NCBI GenBank assembly: GCA_963580455.1
Contig: OY756967.1
Location: 3,990,501 to 4,054,500, forward strand
Source of the DNA: Euonymus europaeus
Taxonomy: Eukaryota > Streptophyta > Magnoliopsida > Celastrales > Celastraceae
DNA: 64,000 nt
Reading direction: 5' to 3'
Below are positions 51,391-62,341 of this stretch, piece after piece. How positions within the stretch are numbered: the first letter of the stretch is position 1; every line of letters starts with the position of its first letter. The translations under genes were made by a program, and so were the position numbers. The notes beneath the pieces are model-generated. The model saw nothing but the letters and a program-made list of their open reading frames with translations, had not been told where the DNA came from and made no database searches.

Positions 51391-51587
51391 TAATTTATGA
51401 TATGCATTCCCACGGTAGAAATTATGTTTCAGATGTACTCCAGCGGTTAAACCCATGAGTGTAGGTGTCACCTAATTATAAATGTATTTTTGGTTTTAAA
51501 AAATATAAAGCCAAGGAGAGTTAAACCCACAAATACACACACAAACTTGAGTTTCTCAAACTCACAAGCATACATAAATAGAGAGAC

Positions 51588-51722
51588 ATGGATTCTAAAG
51601 TTGAGAAGCCTCACGCAGTTTGCATTCCATGTCCATTTCAAAGCCACATAAAGGCAATGTTGAACTTGGCAAATTAAGCTCCTACGCCACAAAGGTTTCC
51701 ACATAACATGAACCTCGCCTTT
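51588..51722 (+). pseudogene. UGT85-like glucosyltransferase 5' fragment
   Basis: Start of the UGT found complete at 56009: M-D-S, then [19 protein letters not shown], so the N-terminal catalytic His region is kept. A TAA stop follows LNLAN at about codon 31, a frameshift follows, and similarity (RHKGFHIT) stops near 51720. The rest of the gene is missing. It could be a decayed member of the UGT array or part of the captured-fragment mosaic that follows. Confidence 0.85.
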
Positions 51723-51784
51723 GTCATCTATCATTTTCCAAAGCTGGATGTGTTGTTCAGTCTATCACTTGCTGCTACCATGCA

Positions 51785-52345
51785 CTGTTTTTTGGCTTTG
51801 GAATTGTGAGGAGGACGTCATTAATCATCAACAATTTGGTTAGTGTTTATTTCGATTGTCATTCGGGTACCATTCTTCTGCGGGCGTCAACTTTTAGGGT
51901 TCCGTTGATTGATTTTTGTGCGTTTTTTCATTGCTATTGTTTCTTAGTTCCTTCTGTTTGGAGGTTCGATTATCCTCACGTATTCCTCTTCTCCGATGTC
52001 AAATGCTTTCTGACTGATGTTTTGTTAGATGGTTCATTGCATGGTTAACACTCACTGAATTGACTCATGCGCTTTTGATTGTTGTTGTTTCGTAGTTCCT
52101 TATGTTTGGAGGTTCGGTTATCCTCACGTATTCCTCTTCTCCGGTGTCAAATGCTTTCTGACTGATGTTTTGTTAGATGGTTCATTGCATGGTTAACACT
52201 CACTGAATTGATTCATGGTTAACAAGCATATGTACTACTTTTTGGCTTTGGAATTGTTAGGAGGACGTTGTTCATCGGCAATCTGGTTAGTATTTATTTC
52301 CGTTGTCTTTGGGGTACGGTTCTTCTGCTGGCGTCAACTGCTAGG
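51785..52345 (+). repeat. Nested tandem duplications of unknown sequence
   Basis: A block of about 125 bp starting TAGTTCCTTCTGTTTGGAGG (about 51946) recurs at about 52094. The segment starting TTTTTGGCTTTGGAATTGT (51787) recurs at 52239, showing a larger 450-bp duplication with divergence. No coding match recognised. Confidence 0.7.
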
Positions 52346-52554
52346 GTTTCGTTGTTTGTTTTCTTTAATTACTTTACTTCTTTTGCTGCTAATTTTGTAG
52401 TGAACTGAAGTTCTCTCCAGTTGGTGATTTGATGAAGTTACAAGTTGTTTTGCTATTAGGTATGCCTCTGATTTTTTTATTCGCGACTCCTCTGCTCAAG
52501 TTTATTGCTTCGAGGTACTCTTGCAATCTGGGTTTTTCTTCCTCCTCCTCCATC

Positions 52555-53195
52555 TGCTCTCGTCGTCAAGCCCAAGGTCATTGAATCATTTCCTCTGCCT
52601 GCTGTTGGGGGATTTGCGAGCGTGTTGTTGCCATTAGGGCGTGAGGCCCTGTAGAGGATTACTGGAAAGTCTCTTGATGGGCCAATGTTGCGAGATGCCT
52701 GTGGGTTATGTGTGTGGATTTCGGTGGGCATTGCCAGGCCTTTGTTGCTCGATGAGAAGGACTACTCTGTGCCCATGGCTACCATAGAAGCGTACTCAAA
52801 GACGGAATGACCATAGCAACTGTTTGAAGTTCTTCCTGGAAAGGCTGCCAATTTCAAAATGATTTCCATAGCTTTCAACAAGTATATCTCTTCAAGTCCT
52901 CTCCCTTTTATATCCATATCAAGTTTTGTTTCTCTTATTCCCTTCAGTCAATCAATGATCTAAATGTACTGTTATGCTGGGTTCATTAAATTCAGATCAA
53001 GCAAGTTTAGAAGGCTTTAAACCATCAAATGCGTAATTCCAGGGAAGAATCTTTACTGGAGATTCTGTTGTGGCACCGGAAATGCTATGGGGAAGAACAT
53101 GGTTTGTAAAGTTGTCCATAACGTCTTGGATTTACTCCAGAATAGTTTCCCTAACATTGATGTTATATTCATCTCTGATATCTTCGCCTATAATA
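52555..53195 (+). pseudogene. HMG-CoA reductase (HMGR) pseudogene fragment with retained intron
   Basis: HMGR makes mevalonate for isoprenoids. Recognisable blocks in order: REAL, a stop, then RITGKSLDG (about 52640-52680); after a deletion EMPVGYV-like sequence (52690-52710, other frame); then VGIARPLLLDEKDYSVPMA (about 52717-52773). LKDGMTIATV (shifted frame) and KAANFKMISIAFNK follow (to 52881). A GT-AG intron (52882-52995) sits where plant HMGR genes have their first intron. Then [17 protein letters not shown] and [27 protein letters not shown] (to about 53170). Stops, frameshifts and a deletion make it non-functional. The membrane domain and the C-terminal third are missing. A retained intron excludes a processed retrocopy. 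Confidence 0.85.
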
Positions 53196-53489
53196 TGAGT
53201 GACAAAAATCGTATATAGGTATAAATAGATTTGTTTATTTGATTAGAAGAGTAATTGGAGAGAGATTGCTTGCGTGCAATTATTGTTTGATGTCTGGAGA
53301 TTGGGAGCAGAATCTGTCGTGTTAGTCCCTTCCAGCACCAAAAGCAAGAACAAAAGTTTCGCAAATGTATGGTCTCTTCCAATTCATGGAGCATATAATA
53401 ATAAATCAATATTAGTGCTTATGATATTAATTTTGTATTCAAGTTCTACAATTTTATTTTTTAAGCTCTAATTTATGTTCCAATGAATA

Positions 53490-53760
53490 GCAGGGATTGG
53501 ATGGGAGAAGGAGAAAGAGAGCTAAAAATGAGAGAGATCATCATGTGGAGATGAAACCTAATGAAGTAGCTCATGTGTGAGAAAGAGGACAAGCTACTAA
53601 CATCCTAGCAAAGAGGGTATGTATTTACTTAATTAGTCGTGCTAAACAATCTCTAAAGTAATTGTTATGGAAAGTAATTTTTCTAACTTTGTTTCAAGGT
53701 GAGGAGAGAAATCAACGAGAGGCTTAGATACTTGCAACATATTATAAAATAATTGTCTCA
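53490..53760 (+). pseudogene. bHLH transcription factor fragment (BEE/CIB-type) with retained intron
   Basis: Two pieces of a bHLH DNA-binding region. GRRRKRAKNERDHHVEMK leads to EVAHV, a TGA, then ERGQATNILAKR (53500-53616). An intron with GT-AG ends (53617-53698) follows, at the classic bHLH intron site. Then VRREINERLRYLQHIIK and a stop (53699-53752). The expected family sequence would read RGQATNSHSLAERVRREKI-like, so SHS and one Lys are lost. The TGA sits where Arg is expected. Helix 2 and the rest are missing. Same strand as the HMGR fragment just upstream. Confidence 0.75.
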
Positions 53761-54900
53761 TTCAACAAGAGTGGTTACTAACACAAGAAATTCTTTTCAG
53801 TTCACTTGACTTAAAAATCACGTTTCAGTGGAACAATAGTTGGAGCTCAAAATCATAGTTCAGTGGACCATTGAGGTTTTTTACATAGAGTTACATGTGA
53901 AGTCACTATCAGAAGCTCAAACAGAGGTCAAGAAACATATTCAGAAGTTCGAAACAGAGCTCAAGAATTGCTCTCAAGAAATAGGTGACTATTCTCCCTT
54001 CTATACCACATAAAGATCTGCTTCAGGTGAACTTTTACTGTTGGATAAAAACTTGGCATTGCTCATCTTTCACCTGTTTAAGCTCATTATTCACCTTATG
54101 TATCTTTTGGCTAAATTAAATAGAATCGGAAATAGTTTTTTCCTTCTTTTCTAAATGCATCATGATTTGGATCTTAATATGCTTACTATGAGAGTTTTTT
54201 TATGTGCATTTTATCCTGCTTTTACATTTGTACATTAGATTGTCTTTGTACTTTTTGTTTTTCGTTCAGTTTTGTTTTGTTTTAGGTTGGTAGTACGAAT
54301 ATGGTGGAGGGATTCTTTATTTTGTTTTATGTTCCTTTATGCAGCTGTGTCTATCAATATCAGAATATCTTGACTGGAAATGCCATGCTAAGATAAATGG
54401 GATTAATTTAAGTGCCATAGTTGAAGAATGTAGCAGCAGTTGTACGTGATATTCTACAATAGTGGATCGTGGTTTCTCATGGTTTGTGGTTAATCTTGAA
54501 CTGTTTTCATAGATGCATTGTGATTAAATGAATATTTTACTGTATTTAAGGTGACATTATATTGACCATAATGATGATCAGGACGATGACAAGGGCAACA
54601 TTTTGAGTTCAAACACAAGGAGCCAAAATAAGAGTTCAGTTTGAGGATACCAGCAGTCCGAAGCAATGCCCGAGTTCTACGCTAGTTTTAATCGAAGCTC
54701 TCAGAAGAACTTCACGAAGAGTACAGACCTGCCATTATTAGTCATTGCAGAGATGAACGGGTTGGTACCATTAGGCTTTTGACGCCGCACAGCTAGCGAA
54801 TCGTGGAAATGCTAAGTATCCATAGAATCACATATCCATAATTTATGTGGCATGTATGTCATATTAGGAAAATATTTTTAATTGTTGATTTAGACCCAAT
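53761..54900. other. Unassigned DNA after the gene-fragment mosaic
   Basis: No frame over about 60 codons. Short protein-like stretches occur (for example about 53900-53990 and 54560-54780, with many Ser, Asn and Asp codons), which may be further captured exons, but I recognise none of them. Confidence 0.35.
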
Positions 54901-55090
54901 CCTTTTTTTTTTTTCCTCTGATGAAAGAGGACCATAATTTATTAGAATTATTAAAAACCTCACTTATGGTGGAGGAATACCGTGATTACAGATTTTGAGA
55001 AAAAAATCATAAAAAATCACAATCCACCAACAACAAGAGACTTGACAAAGAAATCTAGCAAATGAAAGAACAAAAGCAAGCTAAACATAT
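54901..55090 (-). mobile_element. LINE 3'-end fragment (b), minus strand
   Basis: On the minus strand it ends AATTATGGTCCTCTTTCATC, then CAGAGG and poly(A), a typical plant LINE tail (T-run at 54902-54914 on the plus strand). About 150 bp match fragment (a) at 49520-49650. The following 55062-55298 frame has no known domain. Confidence 0.55.
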
Positions 55091-55299
55091 CTCAAACAGA
55101 AGAGCAACCAAGAAATTCTCCTTAGCTGCAGAACTGGAAGAAGTAAATCTGACCCTGCAAGAAAAAGGAGCACGAACCTCCAGAAGCACCTCGTTGCACC
55201 TCACTGCAACAGCAACGTCACGAACCACAGCAACCTCAGGAAAAAGGCAGAAGAAATACACAAAGCACAAAAAGAATAAAAATCCAGCCAAGAGATGAA

Positions 55300-56008
55300 G
55301 CAACCAAGAAATTCTCGCTTATTACTTTATGAGTTTCTCGCATGTCATGCAAACTTGGGTTAAGTTGGTTTATAAAAAAATTGATTCTTGTAACATTTTT
55401 GTATAGAGAAAAAATATTTGATCAAAATATCAATGAGGTTATTATGCAATATTATCAAAACTTGGGAACTCGAAAAAAAACAATTATAATTGTTTTATCA
55501 AACTTATGAATATACTTTTTACTTATATATCTTAATGTCAATTACTGATATATAAACCCCAAAAAAATTGGGGTAGGACCTCGGCACAAAACCTCGACCC
55601 CTAATATTCATGCTGATTCCAACCTTGAGTGTACTATCCACACACCTCAACGGCTCAACCCTTCTTGCTGGTCACTTCTATTTATAAATTATAGGGAGCA
55701 ATGCTGAGATGTAGTTGAATGTCATAATCACATTAACTTGCATGGACCCATGAGTATTGATTTTGAATAAAGATTTGAACCGATCTTGCATGTATGATTG
55801 GTGTTCATGACGTACGTTCGTAATGTAACATTTATGGAAACCTAATTTGTGCATCAGCACATGGCCTCCTATCACCTCCTTTTTTTGTGTGGTGTAAACT
55901 AGTTTGCACAAGATATTAGAAAAATGATAGAATTGTCCTATTTGTGGGCTTGCTTAACATATATAAAGCAATGGAGATTATGTAAACAGCAAACACACAG
56001 AGAGAGAC
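55300..56008 (+). promoter_or_regulatory. Spacer and promoter of the complete UGT
   Basis: AT-rich to about 55680. From about 55756 to the ATG the sequence is duplicated upstream of the second UGT (about 63228-63726), including GACGTACG and GTGCATCAGCACATGGCCTC. A TATA box TATATAAA lies at 55960-55967, 42 bp before the ATG, predicting a very short leader. Confidence 0.6.
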
Positions 56009-57666
56009 ATGGATTCTAATGCAGTAGCCGATAAGCCTCATGCCGTCTGCATTCCCTGTCCATTTCAAAGCCACATTAAGGCAATGTTTAATTTGGCAAA
56101 ACTACTGCACCAAAAAGGTTTCCACGTAACATTTGTCAATACTGAATTCAACCACAGACGATTACTCAAAGCTAGAGGCTCTGATGCCTTGAAGGGATTG
56201 CCGGACTTTCGATTCGAGTCCATTCCTGATGGCCTTCCTACTTCCGATGATAATGCCGCGCAAGACCTGGAAATGGTCTCTCAGTCTATAAGAAACTACT
56301 TGTTGGCTCCATTCCTTGGCTTGCTTGCAAAACTCAATCGCAGTTCCTCCATTCCTACTGTGACATGCATTGTTTCTGATGGATTCATGCCATTCACAGC
56401 CACAGCAGCTAAAGAATTTGGAATCCCATCTGCGTTTTTCTTCACTATTTCTGCTTGTAGCCTCATGGGGTTCAGACAATATCGTGCACTCAAAGAGAAA
56501 CGCCTTACACCACTCAAAGGTATGCAAGATCTCTGTACATATATATGGAATTTGACAGTGTATATGGGAAGAAAATTCCTGAAAAATAGAGTGATATGGC
56601 ACATTTTCCACACTATAATCTCAGAGTTATGGTGATAAGAATGTTTAACTAGCATCTAATCTGAAATGAATGGAAATTTTTTCTGAGAATTCACTTGCTT
56701 TAGTTACGTACAGCTTATTCATTTGCAATTGCAGATGACAGCTATCTTATTAATGGTTACCTGGACACCATCATAGATTGGATACCTGGAATAAGAGGTA
56801 TACGTTTGAGAGATCTCCCAAGTTTTGTTAGGAAAACAGACCCGAATGATTTACTATTCAACTTCTGTATGGAAGTATGTGAAAGAGCTAATGAGGCTTC
56901 TGCAATTATTGTAAACACTTTTGAGGCATTGGAGCGAGATGTTCTTGACGGTCTTTCTACCATATTCCCAGCGGTAAGCGCTGTTGGTCCACTCCATTTA
57001 CTTCTCAATCATATGCGTGACGATGATGGCTTGAACTCGATTGGATGGAACCTCCTGAAAGAAGAACCTGAATGCCTAGAATGGCTCGATTACAAGGAAC
57101 CCAATTCAGTAATCTATGTAAATTTTGGCAGCATAGCAGTGATGAGTAAGGAACAGCTCATTGAGTTTGCTATGGGACTTGCCAATAGCTATCACCATTT
57201 CTTATGGATAATTAGGCCTGATCTGGTGAGAGGAGATTCCGCGATTTTGCCACCTGAGTTCGAAGAAAAAGCAAGAGAGAGAGGCTTGATTGCAAGCTGG
57301 TGTGCACAAGAGGAAGTACTGAATCATCCATCTGTTGGAGGCTTCTTAACACATTGCGGGTGGAACTCAATACTTGAGAGTTTGACTGCGGGAGTTCCAG
57401 TGCTTTGCTCGCCCATATTCGGTGACCAACCGACGAACTGCAGGTTTGCTTGCGTTGAATGGGGGATTGGGATGGAGATAAGTAGTGATGCAAAGAGAGA
57501 TGAAGTAGAGAAGCTGGTGCGAGAGTTGATGGAGAGTGAGAAAGGAAAACAGCTGAAACGCAATGTGATGGAGTGGAAAAAAATGGCAGAAGAGGCTACT
57601 AGTCCAAATGGTTCTTCTTTTGTTAATTTTGACAAGGTGGTGAAGGAAGTTCTTCTGTCAAAATAG
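56009..57666 (+). CDS. UDP-glycosyltransferase, UGT85-like
   Basis: Family 1 glycosyltransferase that moves glucose from UDP-glucose to a small acceptor in the cytosol. The acceptor cannot be read from sequence; UGT85 members act on terpenoids, cyanohydrins and iridoids. Exons 56009-56519 and 56735-57666, phase-1 intron at the usual UGT85 position; 480 aa, the normal length. Catalytic His11 (KPHAVCIP) and Asp124 (CIVSDGF). The junction reads LKDDSYLINGYLDTIIDWIP, a UGT85 hallmark. PSPG box at 359-402 starts WCAQEEVLNH and ends with Asp-Gln, keeping W1, Q4, H19, W22, N23, E27, D43 and Q44. Oddly, PSPG position 38, normally Trp in CWPFF, is Ser (CSPIF). An N-terminal copy lies at 51588 and another at 63727. 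Confidence 0.92.
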
Positions 57667-59600
57667 TCTAAATTATGAAGGGTGATTGAGATAATTAAGA
57701 ATATAATGTACTATTTTTTGGTTTAATTAATTATTAAAACTTCTTTGTAATACTCATATTTACTTGTTTGATATACTTATTTGACCTTGATGTGCACACA
57801 CAGACAGAGGAGGCAACAGTGTCGGTAGGGAATTAGCTGATTAAGATTTTGTCTTTGTTGATGAGTGACTGCAAAATGTTTATGAGAAGATATCTATGGT
57901 TGTGGCCATGCTTACATGAACAAAAAACATAGAGTCAAGGATGAGCTAAATTGTTGGAAGTTGTATTAAAATCAATCAAACTATTGAACGTCAAATCAGG
58001 ATTCATAGTTATCATGACACTAGATAACCATAATTAAACATCAAAATGAAAAGACTAAACATTATGATTATACGTACCAATTTTAGTAGAAAACAAACCA
58101 ACCTGAACAAAACATATATTATATATTATAGACATCTACTTATGAACAAATCACAAATTAACTTAAACCATAAAACAGAAGACATATCAGTATGTACAGT
58201 TTTGATTTATCATAAACATATAAAAAACACAATAATCCCTATCGAACCATACCAACATATTACATTAAATATATAACATAAAACATAAAACATATGATGC
58301 ATATCGGTGGGTATAGTGGACCGTCATTGTCCGGCCACCAACCAAGACCTTTGAACAACTAAAAAGAAGCATCAACTACTGATTTATTGCATGTTCATTT
58401 TGCTATACAATTTGTGTGGTTTTGTTTTTTGCTTCTATGTGTGTAGCTTTGTGTGTGGGTCCCATCCTTTGGTCATTGGTTGAGCAGGCGGTGGACCATG
58501 CTGATTTCATCTTGTACATTTGTCATTCTCTTTGCATGGATGTTTATTTTGATATGCAATTTGTGTTTAACTTCATTTCTGCATTTGGTTTTCGTCTTCA
58601 ACGAAGCACTCTATTGGTCTGTTGGTTTGTTGGGCACTTTGTCTTCTTCTTCTTGGTATGTTCGCAGACCATTACAGTGTTGCATGTTGGCCATTGAATT
58701 TGTCATATTCTCATCTGGTGACTTAGAAGGTCGCAACTTCCTCAAGATGCCTACTAAAGATTGTGTTACTTACTAATACCTTAATTGGTTCACTCCAACT
58801 TCTCTACAGGACAATAGAACTGCCTGAGTGGTAGCTTTTATCCATAAAAGCACTTTGTTTAGACAAACTTTGGGGTCTGCAAATGAGTTCGCCTATTAAA
58901 TTTGCCCATACAAGTAACCCTCTAATCTTCTCTCTTGCTGGGCATGAATGTGCATCAACAAAACAGTTCAAGATCGAACACTCCAAATCTGTGTTTGACT
59001 GCCCTATATGATTTGGACATGCAAAAACAAATTAGCAAAAACCAACTACTCCAAATCTGTGTTTGACTGCCCTATATGATTTGGACATGCAAAAACAAAT
59101 TAGCAAAAACCAACTTCAATCCCATCAAGATTACACACATTATATGACACTAACTCCAAGTGAAATCAAATAGTAAAAACTGCTCCTTCCAACATTATTC
59201 CAGATTGTACACATAATAAAGAAAATGGTCTACAGGTTGAATAGAGATGAGATATAGTCGAGAGTTGGACATGAAGAAACAACAATTGAATCAAGAAATC
59301 CAAAGCACACACAAAATTCCTCACCAATCCATTTGACAAAAAAATAAAAAATGAAAATTAACATAACAATTTAATTATATAACTGATTTCTAGTACTCCT
59401 CACTTTTTTTTAATTACATAATTGATTTTTTTTTCAATTTCAAAAAGTTCATTACTTGTAACTTTTCTTTCATATTTTAATTGTATTACATAAAAATAAA
59501 GGATGAGATAAGTTGACTATTGCAAATACATACATGTAAAATTAATCGATTACATTAACACTGTGTCGAAAGAAAACATGAGTCGTACTGACTGCATATA
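57667..59600. other. Spacer between UGT gene and MULE
   Basis: The UGT 3' UTR is followed by AT-rich DNA. Overlapping plus-strand frames at 58416-58776 are hydrophobic and Cys/Phe-rich, with no family resemblance. A perfect 68-bp tandem duplication is at 58980-59115. No gene supported. Confidence 0.4.
58980..59115 (+). repeat. Perfect 68-bp tandem duplication
   Basis: Unit 58980-59047 is repeated exactly at 59048-59115 (starts ACTCCAAATCTGTGTTTGAC). Zero differences suggest a recent event or replication slippage. Confidence 0.95.
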
Positions 59601-59630
59601 TATATTAAACCGGTCCACATATGGAGTAGC

Positions 59631-62341
59631 TCATGCAGATGTGCAAGCATGCTTACAATGAACCCACTCAGGTGTAATGGGAGGCATTGGGTAATCTCCT
59701 ATCAAATCAACCTGTATAAAGTGATTACCATTTACATACCTGATAGCAATATCATAGTGCTGACACAATGATATGGAGATTGTACGAAGCGGTAAATAAG
59801 TCAAGCTCCCTCTATGATTAAGAACATACAATAGCACATTGTATGTGGATGCAATCAACAGTCCTATGTCTATTATTGTAATTCATTGCTCAAATGGTGC
59901 TTGAACATCCATTTGAAAGAAGTCCAGTGAGCGTCTTACACTGTTTGCCTTGTCTTCACCACCTAGTATTTTAACATGTTGTCTTCAAAATATGTCTAAC
60001 TCTGCGATCAAGTTATATTGAACATTAGGCCATGCATCTTCCCCAAGACCAAGAGAAACAACTATCGACCGAAAATTGCAATTTTCATCAGCTCTTACAT
60101 CTTGTACGTCCCTAATGTAAGGATGCAGTACAACTGAAAACTGATCAACATAGTCATGAATAGAGTAGTTCACATTTGTTGGCCTCGTAATCATTTGCGT
60201 AGATAGGGATTCAGTATTGTAAATGGACGAGCAAATGTGTCTCTTATGAGATTGGAAAAAATCGTACTCAAAGATTTTTAAGCTGGGGTGAGCAGATGAG
60301 ATACTGTGCTTGCTAAGTTCGCGCGGATGAATGAAATCATTCCCAACAAATTCAGATGCATCTCTATTAGAACTGGTGGAGGTCACTATTTTTTTCTTTG
60401 TGTTGGGACGCATTCGAGTGTTCGTCTTCACAGATGGTTGACGGAGGGATGTTGTCGAAGGTTTGATTATCTCCCTTAGCTTCCTTAACCAACTCATTTT
60501 AACAGGCTTCGTTTGTTGTTTGAAATCGTCGGTGAACATCTGTACATCGGCACTACAGTCAATATCATCCTCTTCTAGTGACTCACATGGCAATATATCA
60601 AGCTTCCTCCAAAATTTATCAATAGCTTGAAGCGGTATATAGCGATGTTCACTCACCATTATAGCCTGTTCATGAGTACAAAGTAGTTCGTAACTCATAC
60701 GAAATTGACATCCGTGATCGTTGGAAGATCTTTTGACATTTTTAGATCGCTCAAACTCCATCAAGATGAGATGCAATGCCTCTATTGAAACAAAATCACA
60801 TAAATCACTGAGGTGCGCTATATTGAACCGGTGTTGGACGATAGTCCTGCTTCTCTCAACGCTAGCTTTGATAGCATTGTCCTGAGACTGGATAACCCAA
60901 TGAATCCACGTAATATATCTCTCCAAGTCTGACTTTGACGAGCTCAAATATCATTTTAGCTTAACATGTTGACTTTCGACTTTATTAGTAGTTTGATTTT
61001 CGAAATGCATGCATCTATCAGTCCATGCAAATACAAAATTTTTTTTGTATGGTGTCAGCCATACACTTTTAAGATAATTAACCAAAGTTGAGAACTTCTG
61101 TAATACCTCTTCTAGGCGTGCCAAATTGCGAACGTAGTCGCTCTCATTTGCATATTCAAGCACCGTAGTCCACATGCGGTAAAAGACATCTCAAGCTCTC
61201 TTGTCTTGTATTGATGGCCTATACTTGGTCAAAATATTTCGATAGATGTGCCATCTACAAAGTAATTTCATAGCATTGGGGAAAACCTTAGCACAAGCTT
61301 TCATAAGCCCCAGTTCTGTGTCGGTTACAATCACCCGTGGTTCAAGGGATTCATGCATTGATGATCTCAGACATTCTAGCGTCCAAGTATAATTTGACTC
61401 TTTTTCTGAGTTTAAGTATGCGAATGCAATGCAAAATGTCTACCTTCTTGAACTAACACCAACAATTTCAAAGAGAGGCAATCCGTACCTATTGGTTTGA
61501 TACGTCGCATCCATCAGTAACACATTCGAATATGCATGAAAAAACTGTAATGATCTTGGATGTGCGAAGAATAGATCTTCGAGCTCATTGGTTATACTGT
61601 TTGCCCGAGTATCGAAAAAGTAGCCCTTGTCATATAGGAATGACATGACGGTACGCATTTGTCATTCACAAGCTTTTCGTGCATGTTGGTGCTTTAACCG
61701 TGCATTATATATTATTTTGATAGCTAACATGTTGCTAGGATCGCATTTTTTCAACTTCGACAATATGTCCCGAGGCTTCGCATGTTGCTCTGAATTGTCT
61801 ACCATCATTTGAATTTCAGATTCAGAAAATTGTCCAGGATATAAATGTCTCTCCATATATGCTGCGGGGGCATGATTATGCGTTGAACAAACCACCTCAA
61901 CCATCCAATCATCATTTTTCTTCATTTTTCTCCCTTTCAATTGGAACGGACATTCTATTTTTTTGGTGCCAGTTGCCTTTGTTGAGAGTTTTTCGCTTTG
62001 ATAAATGTCACCACGATCACATTTGAATTCTAATCTCCATTTTTTACTGAATCCACCGATATCTGATCTTCTAATGACGATCACATATCCCAAATTGCGT
62101 CATGTTTGTTGAACCCAATCGATAAATGAATGGTGGGATTTGAACACCTGAAAATGTATTAAATGTTATTACAAACTAGTTTCATATTTATTTGAACATA
62201 ACACAACAATATATATATTATTTGAATTAAACATCATACCATATCGGTTTCAAATTTGCTTCTAACGTCATATGCGGTATTCTCTTCAAATTCAACCATA
62301 ACATCGTCTTCTGCCTTCACTTTGTCTACGATAAATTCATC
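59631..62341 (-). pseudogene. MULE transposase with C-terminal OTU-like domain, nonsense-decayed
   Basis: Mutator-like transposase. On the minus strand, exon 62341-62240 (34 codons, DEFIVDKVK and on) is spliced to 62147-59631 (839 codons), phase 0. The long exon keeps one frame end to end but has stops at 62100, 61662, 61440, 61191, 60951, 59985 and 59883 (lowest coordinate of each); six are TGA and one TAG. Domains: FAR1-like zinc/DNA-binding region (WRLEFKCDRGD, ECPFQLKG, HNHAPA), then the DDE core with LLMDATYQTNRYG (first Asp), VIVTDTELGLMKA (second Asp) and CRWHI. HFENQTTNKVESQH and SDLERYITWIH follow. The C-terminal OTU-like domain has VRADENCNFRSIV, LIASTYN and HFIQVDL. Such MULE-OTU proteins are widespread in plants. 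Terminal inverted repeats were not found. Confidence 0.85.

Noticed and set aside
52477..52731. 84-codon minus-strand frame
   Set aside because: Reverse of the HMGR pseudogene, whose plus-strand blocks are clearly recognisable.
55062..55298. 78-codon Lys/Thr-rich frame after LINE fragment (b)
   Set aside because: A-rich sequence; no domain and no upstream signals. Possibly degenerate LINE sequence.
56162..56655. 149- and 119-codon minus-strand frames
   Set aside because: Shadows of UGT exon 1 and its intron; the plus strand carries the conserved protein.
58416..58776. Two overlapping hydrophobic plus-strand frames
   Set aside because: T-rich DNA gives Phe/Leu/Cys-rich peptides in any frame; no family motif, no neighbours suggesting a gene.
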